In this document: one piece after another, positions 9,079 through 17,490 of the stretch
Layout of the letters: every line of letters starts with the position of its first letter
Position numbering within the stretch: the first letter of the stretch is position 1
Source: Fulvivirgaceae bacterium JP3-4
Lineage (GTDB): Bacteria; Bacteroidota; Bacteroidia; Cytophagales; Cyclobacteriaceae
Assembly: GCA_029309925.1 (NCBI GenBank)
Contig: JARKND010000005.1
Coordinates: 620,001 to 684,000 of the forward strand
DNA length: 64,000 nt
Reading direction: 5' to 3'
Notes under the pieces: generated by a model
What the model was told of the DNA's origin: nothing
Database searches by the model: none
The model's input: only the letters and a program-made list of their open reading frames with translations
Position numbers and translations under genes: made by a program

Positions 9079-9807
9079 ATGCGTTTTCAGAAATTGATAC
9101 TGTTGTCAACGTTTTGCTTGCTCGTAGTTGGGCTGGCGGTTGGTCAACGGTCGAACGGACGCAACGCGTATTCGAAGTCAAAACTCGGGCTTCGCACACC
9201 GAAAGTCCGGGGACAGAAAGCCAAAATAATTTGTCCGATCTTTGAGACGAGCAAGTATCCTTACCAGGGAATAGGTTTCAAACTCGGTGATCCGTTTGCC
9301 GCTACTTACAAGTTTTACGCGAATGAGCGTTTTTCCGTGGCAGTAGATTTTGGGAAAGCATCCAGCGGATTGTACAACCGGTACTTCCGGGAAAAATTTG
9401 ACCAGTATGCGGCCGAGGGGGCAGACACACTTACTGATAATACATCACTTACTTATTCATTTCATCGCCTGAAACGCGATTTGGTGTTTGAAGCAAAAGC
9501 GCTGTATCACATACGGGGCGACAAGATTTCGCCTGGACTTCAGGTATACATCGGTGGAGGCTGGGAGTGGAAAAACTCGAACATCAAGTACGATTATTTC
9601 TATAACCGGTCTTCCACAAATTCTGACTTCGGGACGCTCACGCGAAAGCGTTTCACGATGGGTCCGCAGTTCGTGGCCGGCATTGAGTACGCATACTTTC
9701 AGCTTCCCCTTTCCGCGTTTATGGAAGTAGAGTTTTTTAAAGATCTCCTCGCTGATCCGGGATGGCAGCGCTTCGAAGGCGGTGTAGGCTTGCGATATAT
9801 CTTCTAA
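9079..9807 (+). CDS. predicted outer-membrane beta-barrel protein
   Basis: Unrecognised 242-residue protein. The start is placed at the ATG at 9079 because it gives a proper signal peptide (MRFQKLILLSTF..., cleavage near VGLAVGQ); an upstream TTG would only add three residues. Alternating strands, many Tyr/Phe and a C-terminal VGLRYIF ending with Phe suggest an outer-membrane barrel. It lies between two convergent ABC transporter genes that may be partners, but no link in function can be shown. Confidence 0.75.
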   Translation: MRFQKLILLSTFCLLVVGLAVGQRSNGRNAYSKSKLGLRTPKVRGQKAKIICPIFETSKYPYQGIGFKLGDPFAATYKFYANERFSVAVDFGKASSGLYNRYFREKFDQYAAEGADTLTDNTSLTYSFHRLKRDLVFEAKALYHIRGDKISPGLQVYIGGGWEWKNSNIKYDYFYNRSSTNSDFGTLTRKRFTMGPQFVAGIEYAYFQLPLSAFMEVEFFKDLLADPGWQRFEGGVGLRYIF

Positions 9808-9913
9808 GGTTTCTTAACGCGGAGGCGCAGAGTTGCAGAGTTCGCGGAGTTTAATTTCTTGTGTTTCTCAGCGAACCCGCATCTTCGCGGCTTCGCGTTG
9901 GAAACCGTTGTTC
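9808..9913. repeat. fold-back element with GCGGAG-type arms
   Basis: The left arm 9808-9851 (degenerate units like GCGGAGGCGCAGAG) and right arm 9868-9913 (GCGAACCCGCATCTTCGCGG...) are imperfect inverted complements; for example CGCGGAG...GGTTTC pairs with GAAACC...CGCG. It sits between two convergently transcribed genes and could stop transcription from both sides. Confidence 0.5.
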
Positions 9914-9919
9914 AAGGCA

Positions 9920-11707
9920 CTACCCCTCAGCTTCATCCATCTGCATCTGCTTCTCGTACAGATCGCGGTACATTCCTTCCACGCCAATCAGCTGGTCGTG
10001 TGAGCCTGATTGGATGATCTTTCCATCTGACAACACGACAATGCGTTGCGCAAGTTTTGCTGACGACACGCGGTGAGAAATAATAATCGTAGTGCGTCCC
10101 CTCATGATCCGCTTGAGGCTGTTCAGGATATTATTCTCCGTTTTAGTATCAACAGCAGACAGCGCATCATCCAGCATCAGAATTTTTGGCTCGCGCACAA
10201 CAGCCCGTGCAATCGACACCCGCTGCTTCTGACCCCCTGATAACGTAATTCCACGTTCACCGACTCGCGTTTCAAACCCCTGCGGAAAGGCGATAATGTT
10301 TTCATACACATCGGCATCTCGGGCCGCCTGATAAATTTTTTCCTGGTCAGGCTCCTCGATACCGAAGCCAATGTTATTGTAAATGGTGTCGCTGAAGAGG
10401 AAAACATCCTGCGGAACATAGCCGATCTGCCTGCGTAATGAGGTCAGGTTGTAGTGCGCAATAGGTATATCATCAACGAGCACCTCGCCTTCGCGGACAT
10501 CATACAGTCGCGAAACAAGATTCGAAATTGTGCTCTTGCCCGACCCTGTTGTACCGATCACCGCGAGTGATTCGCCCGGATTCACCACAAATGAAATATC
10601 CTTCAACGCCTTGATGCCGGTATCAGGATAGGTAAAGCTGACGTTTTTGAATTCGATCTTTCCCTGGATCTCGCGAACAAGTTCTTTCTCCGAAATGATA
10701 TTCGTTTTTGTTTTCAAAAATTCGTTGATGCGCTTTTGAGATGCTTCCGCACGCTGGACAAGACTGCTGGTCCAGCCGAGTGAAGTAACAGGCCACGTTA
10801 GAAGGTTTACATAGATTATGAATTCAGCAACGGTGCCGAACGAAACTGCGCCTTTGATGACGAGCGCACTTCCTGCATACACGGTCAGAATTGTACTGAT
10901 CCCGATCAGGGCCATGATTAACGGATAAAACAACGACTGCACTTTCGTGAGCTTCATCGACTGCTTTTTATAACGGTCGCTTTCTTCTTCAAACTTGGCG
11001 ATTGATTCGTGTTCGCGGTTAAACGACTTCAGCACGCGGATGCCGCTAAATGCTTCCTGGACAAAAGTTGAAAGCCGGGACTGGCTGCGCTGAATTTCTT
11101 CCGAACGTTTTTCCATTTTGTTGTTCACAAGGAAAATACTCAGCGACAAAAATGGCAGCGGGCTGATGGCATACCACGTCAGTTCAGCGTTCACACGAAA
11201 CATGTATGGGATCAGCATCATAAAAAGCGTGATCAGTGTGAGGCCATACATGATTGCCGGGCCGAGGTACATCCGCACACGGCTGACATCTTCCGAAATC
11301 CTGTTCATCAGATCACCGGTGTTGTTCCTTCTGTAAAAGCTAAGCGGTAATGTCTGGTAGTGCTCGAACACTTCGTTCTTCAGATCGTATTCAATGTGCC
11401 GCGACATCACGATCAGCGTCTGGCGAACGAAGTACAAAAACAATCCGCGCAGAAGCGCCATCAGTAAAATCAACGCAGCATTGATTAGAATTCCAAAAGC
11501 GAAAAGTTTAAAAAAGTCAGGTTGAACGTCAGAGCCTTCGAGCGTCTGATACATTCGGATGTTGTCAACCACGAAGTCGATGGCGAGACGCACGAGCTGA
11601 GCCGGAACGATCTGAAAAAGGTTTGAAATGATGACGAAGATTGTCCCCAGAATCAAATGCCATTTGTACTTGATGAGGTATTTATTGAGGTATCGGAGTT
11701 CTTTCAT
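9920..11707 (-). CDS. ABC transporter half-molecule, MdlA-like exporter
   Basis: B-family ABC exporter of 595 residues with six membrane helices in the first 310 residues and a C-terminal ATPase. Walker A is GTTGSGKST and the signature is a canonical LSGGQKQ, but Walker B reads LDDALSAVD: Asp replaces the catalytic Glu. This is the pattern of the degenerate-site subunit of heterodimeric exporters such as TM287 or E. coli MdlA. The gene is convergent with the MdlB-like gene at 7238-9013, with one barrel gene between. Substrate unknown. Confidence 0.9.
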   Translation of the reverse strand: MKELRYLNKYLIKYKWHLILGTIFVIISNLFQIVPAQLVRLAIDFVVDNIRMYQTLEGSDVQPDFFKLFAFGILINAALILLMALLRGLFLYFVRQTLIVMSRHIEYDLKNEVFEHYQTLPLSFYRRNNTGDLMNRISEDVSRVRMYLGPAIMYGLTLITLFMMLIPYMFRVNAELTWYAISPLPFLSLSIFLVNNKMEKRSEEIQRSQSRLSTFVQEAFSGIRVLKSFNREHESIAKFEEESDRYKKQSMKLTKVQSLFYPLIMALIGISTILTVYAGSALVIKGAVSFGTVAEFIIYVNLLTWPVTSLGWTSSLVQRAEASQKRINEFLKTKTNIISEKELVREIQGKIEFKNVSFTYPDTGIKALKDISFVVNPGESLAVIGTTGSGKSTISNLVSRLYDVREGEVLVDDIPIAHYNLTSLRRQIGYVPQDVFLFSDTIYNNIGFGIEEPDQEKIYQAARDADVYENIIAFPQGFETRVGERGITLSGGQKQRVSIARAVVREPKILMLDDALSAVDTKTENNILNSLKRIMRGRTTIIISHRVSSAKLAQRIVVLSDGKIIQSGSHDQLIGVEGMYRDLYEKQMQMDEAEG

Positions 11708-11847
11708 CGGAGTTCAGCCCGTTCTTTTTTTATGGTGCCGCACAAAAAATACACCTGAGGAAGCGCGCATTCTTTGCATAAAATTTGGTCAATCCAGTAT
11801 TAAACGAAATATGCTTCTAATGGTTCATGCAAACGATTGAACATGCC

Positions 11848-11855
11848 TAAATTTG
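11848..11855 (+). promoter_or_regulatory. candidate -7 box for leucine dehydrogenase
   Basis: TAAATTTG fits the TAnnTTTG consensus and lies 75 bases before the ATG at 11930. No convincing -33 TTG is seen at 17-23 bases upstream, so this is only a candidate. Confidence 0.3.
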
Positions 11856-11929
11856 CATAATTCTTAACTGAATTGGCTTAAAATTTTAAGCGGGCTAAAG
11901 TACAACAATCAAACGTAAAACGCATTCGC

Positions 11930-13030
11930 ATGGAAGTTAAAGAAGTTGAAAAAGTAAAGGAGAGCGGCATCTTCGGAACGCTTTCACAATTGGGTCACGA
12001 GCAAGTTGTTTTTTGTCATGATGAAGCCACCGGCCTGAAAGCGATCATCGCTATTCACAACACGGTGCTCGGTCCGGCACTTGGCGGAACCCGCATGTGG
12101 AACTACTCATCCGAGCAGGAAGCCCTGACTGACGTTTTACGATTGTCGCGCGGAATGACTTTCAAAGCTGCCATCAGCGGTATCAATCTTGGTGGAGGAA
12201 AAGCAGTGATCATTGGCGATGCTAAAACGATGAAGACAGAAGCGTTCCTCAGACGCTTTGGAAAATTCGTCAACAGCCTCAACGGCAAATACATCACTGC
12301 CGAAGATGTAAATATGAAGACCATCGACATGGAATACATTAACATGGAAACAAAACATGTTACTGGTTTGCCCGAGTCAATGGGTGGTGGTGGCGACCCT
12401 TCGCCCGTTACAGCCTATGGTGTTTACATGGGGATGAAAGCCACAGCGAAAAAAGTCTATGGCTCCGATAGCCTCACCGGCAAGCGTGTTGCCGTTCAGG
12501 GCGTGGGCCAGGTTGGGATGCATCTCGTGGAATACCTGGTGAAAGAAAAAGCAGAAGTCTCTATCACAGACCTTTTTGAAGATAAGGTAAAAGCGATCGC
12601 AAAGCAGTTCGGTGTAAAAGCTGTTGGACAGGACGAGATCTATGATATCGACAGTGACATTTATGCCCCATGCGCGCTGGGAGCGACTGTTAACGATGAG
12701 ACGATTTCCCGTTTGAAATGCAGCATTATTGCCGGTGCAGCCAACAACCAGTTAAAAGACGAAGTGAGACACGGCTATATGCTGATGGACAAGAGCATCA
12801 CGTATGCACCCGACTTCCTGATCAATGCCGGAGGCCTGATCAATGTTTACAATGAATTCCTCGGCAACTATAACCGCAATCGTGTGTTTGAACAGGCTGA
12901 GAAGATTTATACAACGTGTCTCAACATTCTTAACCTTGCTGAAAACGAAAAGATCTCAAGCCAGGAAGCTGCGATTAAACTTTCTGAAAAGCGTATTGCC
13001 GATATCGGCCGCGTTCGCATGACGCGCTAG
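11930..13030 (+). CDS. Glu/Leu/Phe/Val dehydrogenase, leucine dehydrogenase type
   Basis: NAD-dependent oxidative deaminase of branched-chain amino acids, giving 2-oxo acids and ammonia. The catalytic domain shows GGTRMW and GGGKAVIIGD with the catalytic Lys at K91; the Rossmann domain has GVGQVG at 191-196. Length 366 equals that of Bacillus leucine dehydrogenase. The gene is followed by a good terminator at 13111. It may supply branched-chain keto acids for the iso-fatty acids common in this phylum; that link is an inference. Confidence 0.92.
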   Translation: MEVKEVEKVKESGIFGTLSQLGHEQVVFCHDEATGLKAIIAIHNTVLGPALGGTRMWNYSSEQEALTDVLRLSRGMTFKAAISGINLGGGKAVIIGDAKTMKTEAFLRRFGKFVNSLNGKYITAEDVNMKTIDMEYINMETKHVTGLPESMGGGGDPSPVTAYGVYMGMKATAKKVYGSDSLTGKRVAVQGVGQVGMHLVEYLVKEKAEVSITDLFEDKVKAIAKQFGVKAVGQDEIYDIDSDIYAPCALGATVNDETISRLKCSIIAGAANNQLKDEVRHGYMLMDKSITYAPDFLINAGGLINVYNEFLGNYNRNRVFEQAEKIYTTCLNILNLAENEKISSQEAAIKLSEKRIADIGRVRMTR

Positions 13031-13040
13031 TTCCGGTTCC

Positions 13041-13100
13041 AGGTCAAAGTTCAAGGTTGCGGTAACTCAAACTTTGAACTTTAAACTTTAAAACTTTGAA
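13041..13100. repeat. fold-back element with TCAAAGTT arms
   Basis: The left arm AGGTCAAAGTTCAAGGTT (13041-13058) is the inverted complement of the right arm made of AACTTTGAACTTTAAACTTT units (13064-13100). It lies in the 3' region of the dehydrogenase gene, upstream of its terminator. Confidence 0.55.
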
Positions 13101-13110
13101 TCGATTTAAG

Positions 13111-13148
13111 TCATCCTGTTGGGGAAACCTGACAGGATGATTATTTTT
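13111..13148 (+). terminator. intrinsic terminator after leucine dehydrogenase
   Basis: A perfect 9-bp stem TCATCCTGT (13111-13119) / ACAGGATGA (13132-13140) with a 12-base loop is followed by TTATTTTT. It sits 80 bases after the dehydrogenase stop and 49 bases before nusB. Confidence 0.8.
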
Positions 13149-13196
13149 ACGCCCTTACTGAATTTTTAAGCTTTCAACTTTCGTTAGTTCTTTAAC

Positions 13197-14336
13197 ATGC
13201 TGAACCGTAGGAGTCTTCGAATCAAAGTCATGCAGAGCCTTTTCGCATTGCAACAATGCAAGGAAGCCACGTATGAACTGTGCATTGAGCAAATAAGCGA
13301 TGCTTTCCTTCCCGACCTGAATTCGATGGAGGTTCAGGACAAGGCATTACTCGGTCAGCAGAAAAAACACGCCATCAAGGCGTTTGAGAAAGCATTTGCC
13401 GCGGGCGAAACTTCCGTTGATGAGGAGGATCCAAAAATTAAGAAAGCAGTCAACAGCGCGTTTCAGTATTATAAAACGCAGGTGAAGAAGGATACAGATT
13501 TCTTCAGGAAAAATCTGGTGTCTGAGGTTGAACGGATCTATGATCACTACATCGCCACGCTTACGCTTGTGACCGTGTTTGCTGATCTGGCGGAAGCCGA
13601 TAAGAAAGCAAGTCACAAGAATTTTCTGAACAACAGCTGGATCAAAGCGTTGCGCACCAGCGAGCAGCTCAAGAAAGAGTCACTGCGTCTTGGCAAGCCC
13701 TGGCAGAATAAAGCCGACCAGGTTCGCCAGTGGTTCAAGGATGTAGTCCGTCAGGATAACGAATACCTCGCCAACCTCGATAGAAAAAATCCTTCGGCTG
13801 ACGATCAGAAGAAGCTCGTCAATCATCTTTTCAAAAAAGTAATCTTCGGAAAAACCATCATCAATGACTTTTTTGAGGAAGATGTGTTGCGCTGGGCAGA
13901 GGACCAGGACATCGTGAAAGCCCTGGTTGAAAAAACCATCAAATCATACGACCCGGAAACTTCGAAAGAGCTCACCCTTCATACCCTTTCTCTCAATTGG
14001 GAGGAAGACAAAGATTTTATCGAAGTCCTGTATGATTCAGGCATAGAAGTGTCAGCAAAGTATAAAGACCTCATCGCAAACAACACTCGCAACTGGGAGG
14101 TCGATCGCCTGCCGTTGACCGATCGCATCATTCTTGAAATGGCGATTGCGGAATTGATCAGTTTCCCGAACATTCCTGTGAAAGTGACAATTAACGAATA
14201 CATTGAACTGGCGAAAAATTACAGCACGCCAAAAAGCCGTCAGTTTGTCAATGGAATTCTTGATGTTATGGCAAAGGAATTGGTTGATTCTGGCGCAATC
14301 CGGAAGAGTGGCCGCGGGCTGATCGATAATAAATAA
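13197..14336 (+). CDS. nusB: transcription antitermination factor NusB, long form
   Basis: RNA-binding factor that with NusE (S10) joins the boxA antitermination complex on rRNA operons. The NusB signature is C-terminal: WEVDRLPLTDRIILEMAIAEL and then VPVKVTINEYIELAK-like and KSRQFVNGILD segments at about 299-358. At 379 residues it is more than twice the 140-150 of E. coli NusB; the added N-terminal 230 residues are helical and charged, begin with a NusB-like MLNRRSLRIKVMQSLFA, and suggest that the NusB fold is split around an insertion. This long form is common in Bacteroidota. Confidence 0.9.
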   Translation: MLNRRSLRIKVMQSLFALQQCKEATYELCIEQISDAFLPDLNSMEVQDKALLGQQKKHAIKAFEKAFAAGETSVDEEDPKIKKAVNSAFQYYKTQVKKDTDFFRKNLVSEVERIYDHYIATLTLVTVFADLAEADKKASHKNFLNNSWIKALRTSEQLKKESLRLGKPWQNKADQVRQWFKDVVRQDNEYLANLDRKNPSADDQKKLVNHLFKKVIFGKTIINDFFEEDVLRWAEDQDIVKALVEKTIKSYDPETSKELTLHTLSLNWEEDKDFIEVLYDSGIEVSAKYKDLIANNTRNWEVDRLPLTDRIILEMAIAELISFPNIPVKVTINEYIELAKNYSTPKSRQFVNGILDVMAKELVDSGAIRKSGRGLIDNK

Positions 14337-14404
14337 GCCGACATTTGTTAAAAAATGTTAAAATCTTGAATTTGCAATCCAACGCACATTAATTTGAAAA
14401 GCTT

Positions 14405-14716
14405 ATGGGCAAAAAAGGTGGAAACACGTTGTTAGCATTTTTAGTGGGAGCAGCAACCGGAGCAATTTTGGGAGTTCTTTACGCACCTGACAAGGGCTCA
14501 AACACACGGGAAAAGCTGTCGTTTCAGTTAGATAAGTATAGAAAAATGCTCCAGGACGTCATCAACGATTTTGTGTCTGGAAAGGAAACACCATTGACCT
14601 CTGAAGCAAAATCGCAGGGTCAGAAAGTGGTGGATGAAGCGAAAAACAAAGCGGAAAAGCTTTTGGAAGACGTTGATGAACTTTTAGAGCAGATTCGTGG
14701 TAAGAAGAGTAATTAA
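14405..14716 (+). CDS. YtxH domain protein
   Basis: Small 103-residue protein with an N-terminal glycine-rich hydrophobic segment (LLAFLVGAATGAILGVLYAP, about 8-27) that ends in the YtxH hallmark YAPDKGxxTRxK. An amphipathic charged helix follows and ends in lysines. YtxH proteins are membrane-anchored general-stress or envelope proteins of unclear activity. It lies between nusB and the DUF1573 gene on the same strand. Confidence 0.85.
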   Translation: MGKKGGNTLLAFLVGAATGAILGVLYAPDKGSNTREKLSFQLDKYRKMLQDVINDFVSGKETPLTSEAKSQGQKVVDEAKNKAEKLLEDVDELLEQIRGKKSN

Positions 14717-14732
14717 GGAAAGTATTTGAGAT

Positions 14733-15281
14733 ATGAAAACCATGATGTTCAGGCTGATGTTATTTGTTGCGGTTGTAGCGTTTGGCTTCTCCTGCAGCGA
14801 TCGTAATGCCGAGAAAAAAATTGCCGCACTTGAAGAAAGATTAAAGGATCTCGAGGGTAAAAAAGCTGCGGGGGCTTCTTCTGTAACACCAGCAGCAAAC
14901 CCGACCGTTGCGCCTGCCGAAACAAAGCCGGAAGGGCCACTGCCGGTTGCAACTTTTACCAAACTTGAGCACGACTTCGGAACGATTCGCGAAGGCCAGG
15001 TAGTGGAGTATACATACACTGTAAAGAACACTGGTAATGCTCCTTTGATCATCCAGACTGCTCAGCCGTCATGCGGTTGCACAGCTCCTGACTGGACCAA
15101 AACTCCAATTCCAGTTGGTGGAACAGGTTTCGTGAAAGCGAGCTTTGACAGCAATGGTAAGCCAAACATTCAAAACAAGTCGATCACGGTGACTGCCAAT
15201 ACATGGCCAAAGCAAACGGTGTTGCGCTTCAAAGCGATGGTGACGCCTAAGGGCGATGGCTCGAACGGACCGGTTAAGTAA
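14733..15281 (+). CDS. DUF1573 lipoprotein
   Basis: A 182-residue lipoprotein with signal peptide ending in FGFSC (C21), a short coiled coil (about 25-45, KKIAALEERLKDLEGKK), an Ala/Pro-rich linker, and a DUF1573 domain (about 78-175) with its typical HDFGTIREGQVVEYTYTVKNTGNAPL start and the PSCGCT motif. The fold is immunoglobulin-like; a role in envelope or adhesion is suspected but not shown. A strong terminator follows at 15447. Confidence 0.88.
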   Translation: MKTMMFRLMLFVAVVAFGFSCSDRNAEKKIAALEERLKDLEGKKAAGASSVTPAANPTVAPAETKPEGPLPVATFTKLEHDFGTIREGQVVEYTYTVKNTGNAPLIIQTAQPSCGCTAPDWTKTPIPVGGTGFVKASFDSNGKPNIQNKSITVTANTWPKQTVLRFKAMVTPKGDGSNGPVK

Positions 15282-15284
15282 TAG

Positions 15285-15404
15285 TAGGCAGTAGGGCAAC
15301 TAACAGTAGGCAAAGCGAAACGCTAACTGAAACCTGCCATTCAATGTAGGGCTAGCTTTAGAATCAATAACACCTTGCCTACTGCAATTTGCCTACTGCC
15401 TACT
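15285..15404. repeat. fold-back element with AGTAGGCAGT arms
   Basis: The left arm at 15285-15315 (AGTAGGCAGTAGGGCAA plus a second AGTAGGCAA) and the right arm at 15375-15404 (TTGCCTACTG...TTGCCTACTGCCTACT) are inverted complements with a 60-base unrelated centre. Each arm is itself two degenerate copies of one short unit. It lies in the 3' region of the DUF1573 gene. Confidence 0.6.
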
Positions 15405-15446
15405 TTCCGATAGCGGAATATTCAAAAAGTAAAAATAAGGTCAACA

Positions 15447-15475
15447 AACCCGCGCTTTAAAAAGCCGGGTTTTTT
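15447..15475 (+). terminator. intrinsic terminator after DUF1573 gene
   Basis: AACCCG (15447-15452) pairs with CGGGTT (15466-15471), the inner GCTTT/AAAGC extends the stem, and a T run follows directly to 15475. Confidence 0.75.
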
Positions 15476-15508
15476 CATTTAGATGCCCTTACATTAGGCG
15501 AAATGCTA

Positions 15509-15516
15509 TACCTTTG
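15509..15516 (+). promoter_or_regulatory. -7 box of the yajC promoter
   Basis: TACCTTTG is a full match to TAnnTTTG and lies just after the terminator of the upstream gene and 20 bases before the yajC ATG, exactly where a promoter for the yajC-coaE run is expected. The -33 element is weak. Confidence 0.45.
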
Positions 15517-15536
15517 AACGCTTAAAAAAATCGACT

Positions 15537-15845
15537 ATGTCAACCATATTACTTCAGGCGCAGGGTGGCCAAAACCCATACTTCTCATTTTTCTTTTTCG
15601 GAGCGATCATACTTATCTTTTATTTCTTTATGATCCGTCCGCAGCAGAAGAAGGCGAAAGAGCAGAAGAAATTCATTGAAGAAATAAAGAAAGGTGACTA
15701 CGTGGTAACCATCGGTGGTGCACACGGGTATGTGGAAGAGCTTGAAGGTGACACGTTCATCCTAGGTGTGGAGAAAGGCGGCAGAATTCGTTTCAATAAA
15801 TCGGCTATTTCTCAGGACGCTACAAAAGCAGCCAACAAGAAATAA
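15537..15845 (+). CDS. yajC: preprotein translocase accessory subunit YajC
   Basis: Single-span inner-membrane protein of 102 residues associated with SecDF/SecYEG. One hydrophobic helix at about 16-36 is followed by the hallmark MIRPQQKKAKEQKKF and a small C-terminal domain (GDYVVTIGGAHGYV). It heads a tight run with the YbbR-like gene and coaE. Confidence 0.93.
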   Translation: MSTILLQAQGGQNPYFSFFFFGAIILIFYFFMIRPQQKKAKEQKKFIEEIKKGDYVVTIGGAHGYVEELEGDTFILGVEKGGRIRFNKSAISQDATKAANKK

Positions 15846-15879
15846 TCCGGCTTCAGGCTGTATCTTTAATACTAACAGC

Positions 15880-16821
15880 ATGCGGCTCTTTCATTCAATC
15901 CTGAACATCTTTCGTTTCAATCGTAGAAATTGGAGGGCCATTCTGTTGTGTTTTTTTGCCGCTACGATCTTCTGGTTCTTCAACGCACTGAACAAGTCGT
16001 ACACGACAAACTTAAATTTCCCGCTGAGCTTTGAATACGACCGCGAGCAATTTGTTCCGGTGAGAACGCTCCCCGCGCAGGTACGTTTGAACGTGACCGG
16101 TAATGGCTGGGATCTTTTTAAGAGGAGTGCAGGAGTAAAGGTCGTTCCACTCGAAATTCCGCTGGAGCGCCCTGCCGATGTTAAAAAAATTGTTGGCACT
16201 TCGCTGCAGCGGTTTTTTGCCACGCAGGTGGACGGCATGGAACTGAATTTCGTCCTAACGGACACGCTATACGTTGACCTCGAACCAAAGGCAGGACGTT
16301 GGATCAAGCTAACGATGGATTCGCTGCATTTCAATCTGAAACGTGGTTACGGGCTCGTTAGTGAAGTGATCATCAAGCCCGACTGCATCTATGTTGAGGG
16401 TCCGCAGCCACTGATCAACCGCATTAAAGAACCATTCAAACTCCGTCTTCGTCAGCGAAACATCGATGAGAGTTTTTCAGAAGATGTGGAGATCGATCTT
16501 CCGCAGTCGGATATTATCAAGCGCGATCCACCTACCGTCTCCATTGATTTTAAAGTTGACCGCATGATCAACATCATGGACTCTGTCAAACTCGAAGCGG
16601 AAAATATTCCGCCAACAGTTTCGTACATCGAAGAGACCTGGGTTCCCGTTACCATTGAAGTGCCCGAAGGTACAAACATGAAAGAGGCGCTCCGTGAAGC
16701 CCGTGCCGTGATGGATCTCAAAGATTTCAAAAGAGGCTCGGCCCGCGTGTTGCCCAAAGTCAAAGGTTTGCCTCCATTCATGCGCGTTATCAAGATTGAC
16801 TCAGTTAATATCAAACTCTAG
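15880..16821 (+). CDS. YbbR-like domain protein
   Basis: A 313-residue membrane-anchored protein. The ATG at 15880 is chosen because it follows the yajC stop and leaves a short basic N-terminus before one membrane helix (about 19-37); the open frame extends further upstream only inside yajC. The rest is extracytoplasmic with repeated beta-rich YbbR-like segments. In Firmicutes YbbR (CdaR) regulates the diadenylate cyclase CdaA; no cdaA is seen here. The stop codon overlaps the coaE GTG by one base. Confidence 0.8.
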   Translation: MRLFHSILNIFRFNRRNWRAILLCFFAATIFWFFNALNKSYTTNLNFPLSFEYDREQFVPVRTLPAQVRLNVTGNGWDLFKRSAGVKVVPLEIPLERPADVKKIVGTSLQRFFATQVDGMELNFVLTDTLYVDLEPKAGRWIKLTMDSLHFNLKRGYGLVSEVIIKPDCIYVEGPQPLINRIKEPFKLRLRQRNIDESFSEDVEIDLPQSDIIKRDPPTVSIDFKVDRMINIMDSVKLEAENIPPTVSYIEETWVPVTIEVPEGTNMKEALREARAVMDLKDFKRGSARVLPKVKGLPPFMRVIKIDSVNIKL

Positions 16822-17426
16822 TGAGCAGGCCGTATCAGGTTGGCATTACAGGAAGTATTGGCTCTGGCAAAAGCCTGGTGTGTAAAATTTTTAAAACACT
16901 GGGAATTCCCGTCTACGATGCCGATAGCCATGCGAAAGAACTTATGACCACCGATGGAATACTGATGTCGGGAATCAAAAAAGAATTCGGTGATTTGGCG
17001 TATCATGGGGATGGTAGCCTTAACAGAAATTATCTGGCCGAGCACGTTTTCCATGATGAGGAAAAACTCCAGCGACTGAATCGTTTAGTTCATCCGCGTG
17101 TAGCCGCTGATTACCGCCATTGGGCAGATCGGCATCAGCAGTTCCCCTATGTGGTGAAGGAAGCTGCACTGCTTTTCGAGTCTGGAAGTTACAAGGGACT
17201 GGATCGCATTGTTGTAGTGCATACGCCTGTAGAGGTAAGGATACAGCGTGTGTTAAAAAGAGATCCACACAGAACGGTCGAACAGATCAGGGCGATTGTC
17301 GAAAAGCAGATGCCTGATGATGAAAAACTGAAACGTGCCGATGATATTGTCGTAAATGATGAAAGTGTCCTGCTGATTCCTCAAGTGTTAAAATTACACA
17401 ATGAGCTGATTGGTCGAAAAAAGTAG
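16821..17426 (+). CDS. coaE: dephospho-CoA kinase
   Basis: Last step of coenzyme A synthesis: phosphorylates the 3'-hydroxyl of dephospho-CoA. P-loop GSIGSGKS at 11-18, followed by the YDADSHAKEL motif with the conserved Asp pair, and HPRVAADY further on. Length 201 is normal. A GTG start overlaps the stop of the YbbR-like gene by one base (TAGTG), which indicates translational coupling. Confidence 0.95.
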   Translation: MSRPYQVGITGSIGSGKSLVCKIFKTLGIPVYDADSHAKELMTTDGILMSGIKKEFGDLAYHGDGSLNRNYLAEHVFHDEEKLQRLNRLVHPRVAADYRHWADRHQQFPYVVKEAALLFESGSYKGLDRIVVVHTPVEVRIQRVLKRDPHRTVEQIRAIVEKQMPDDEKLKRADDIVVNDESVLLIPQVLKLHNELIGRKK

Positions 17427-17490
17427 TCACCCGCTTCCTCGAACCAGATTGGCCTTTGCCGTGTTAATGAAATTGTTACTTATTCTAAAT

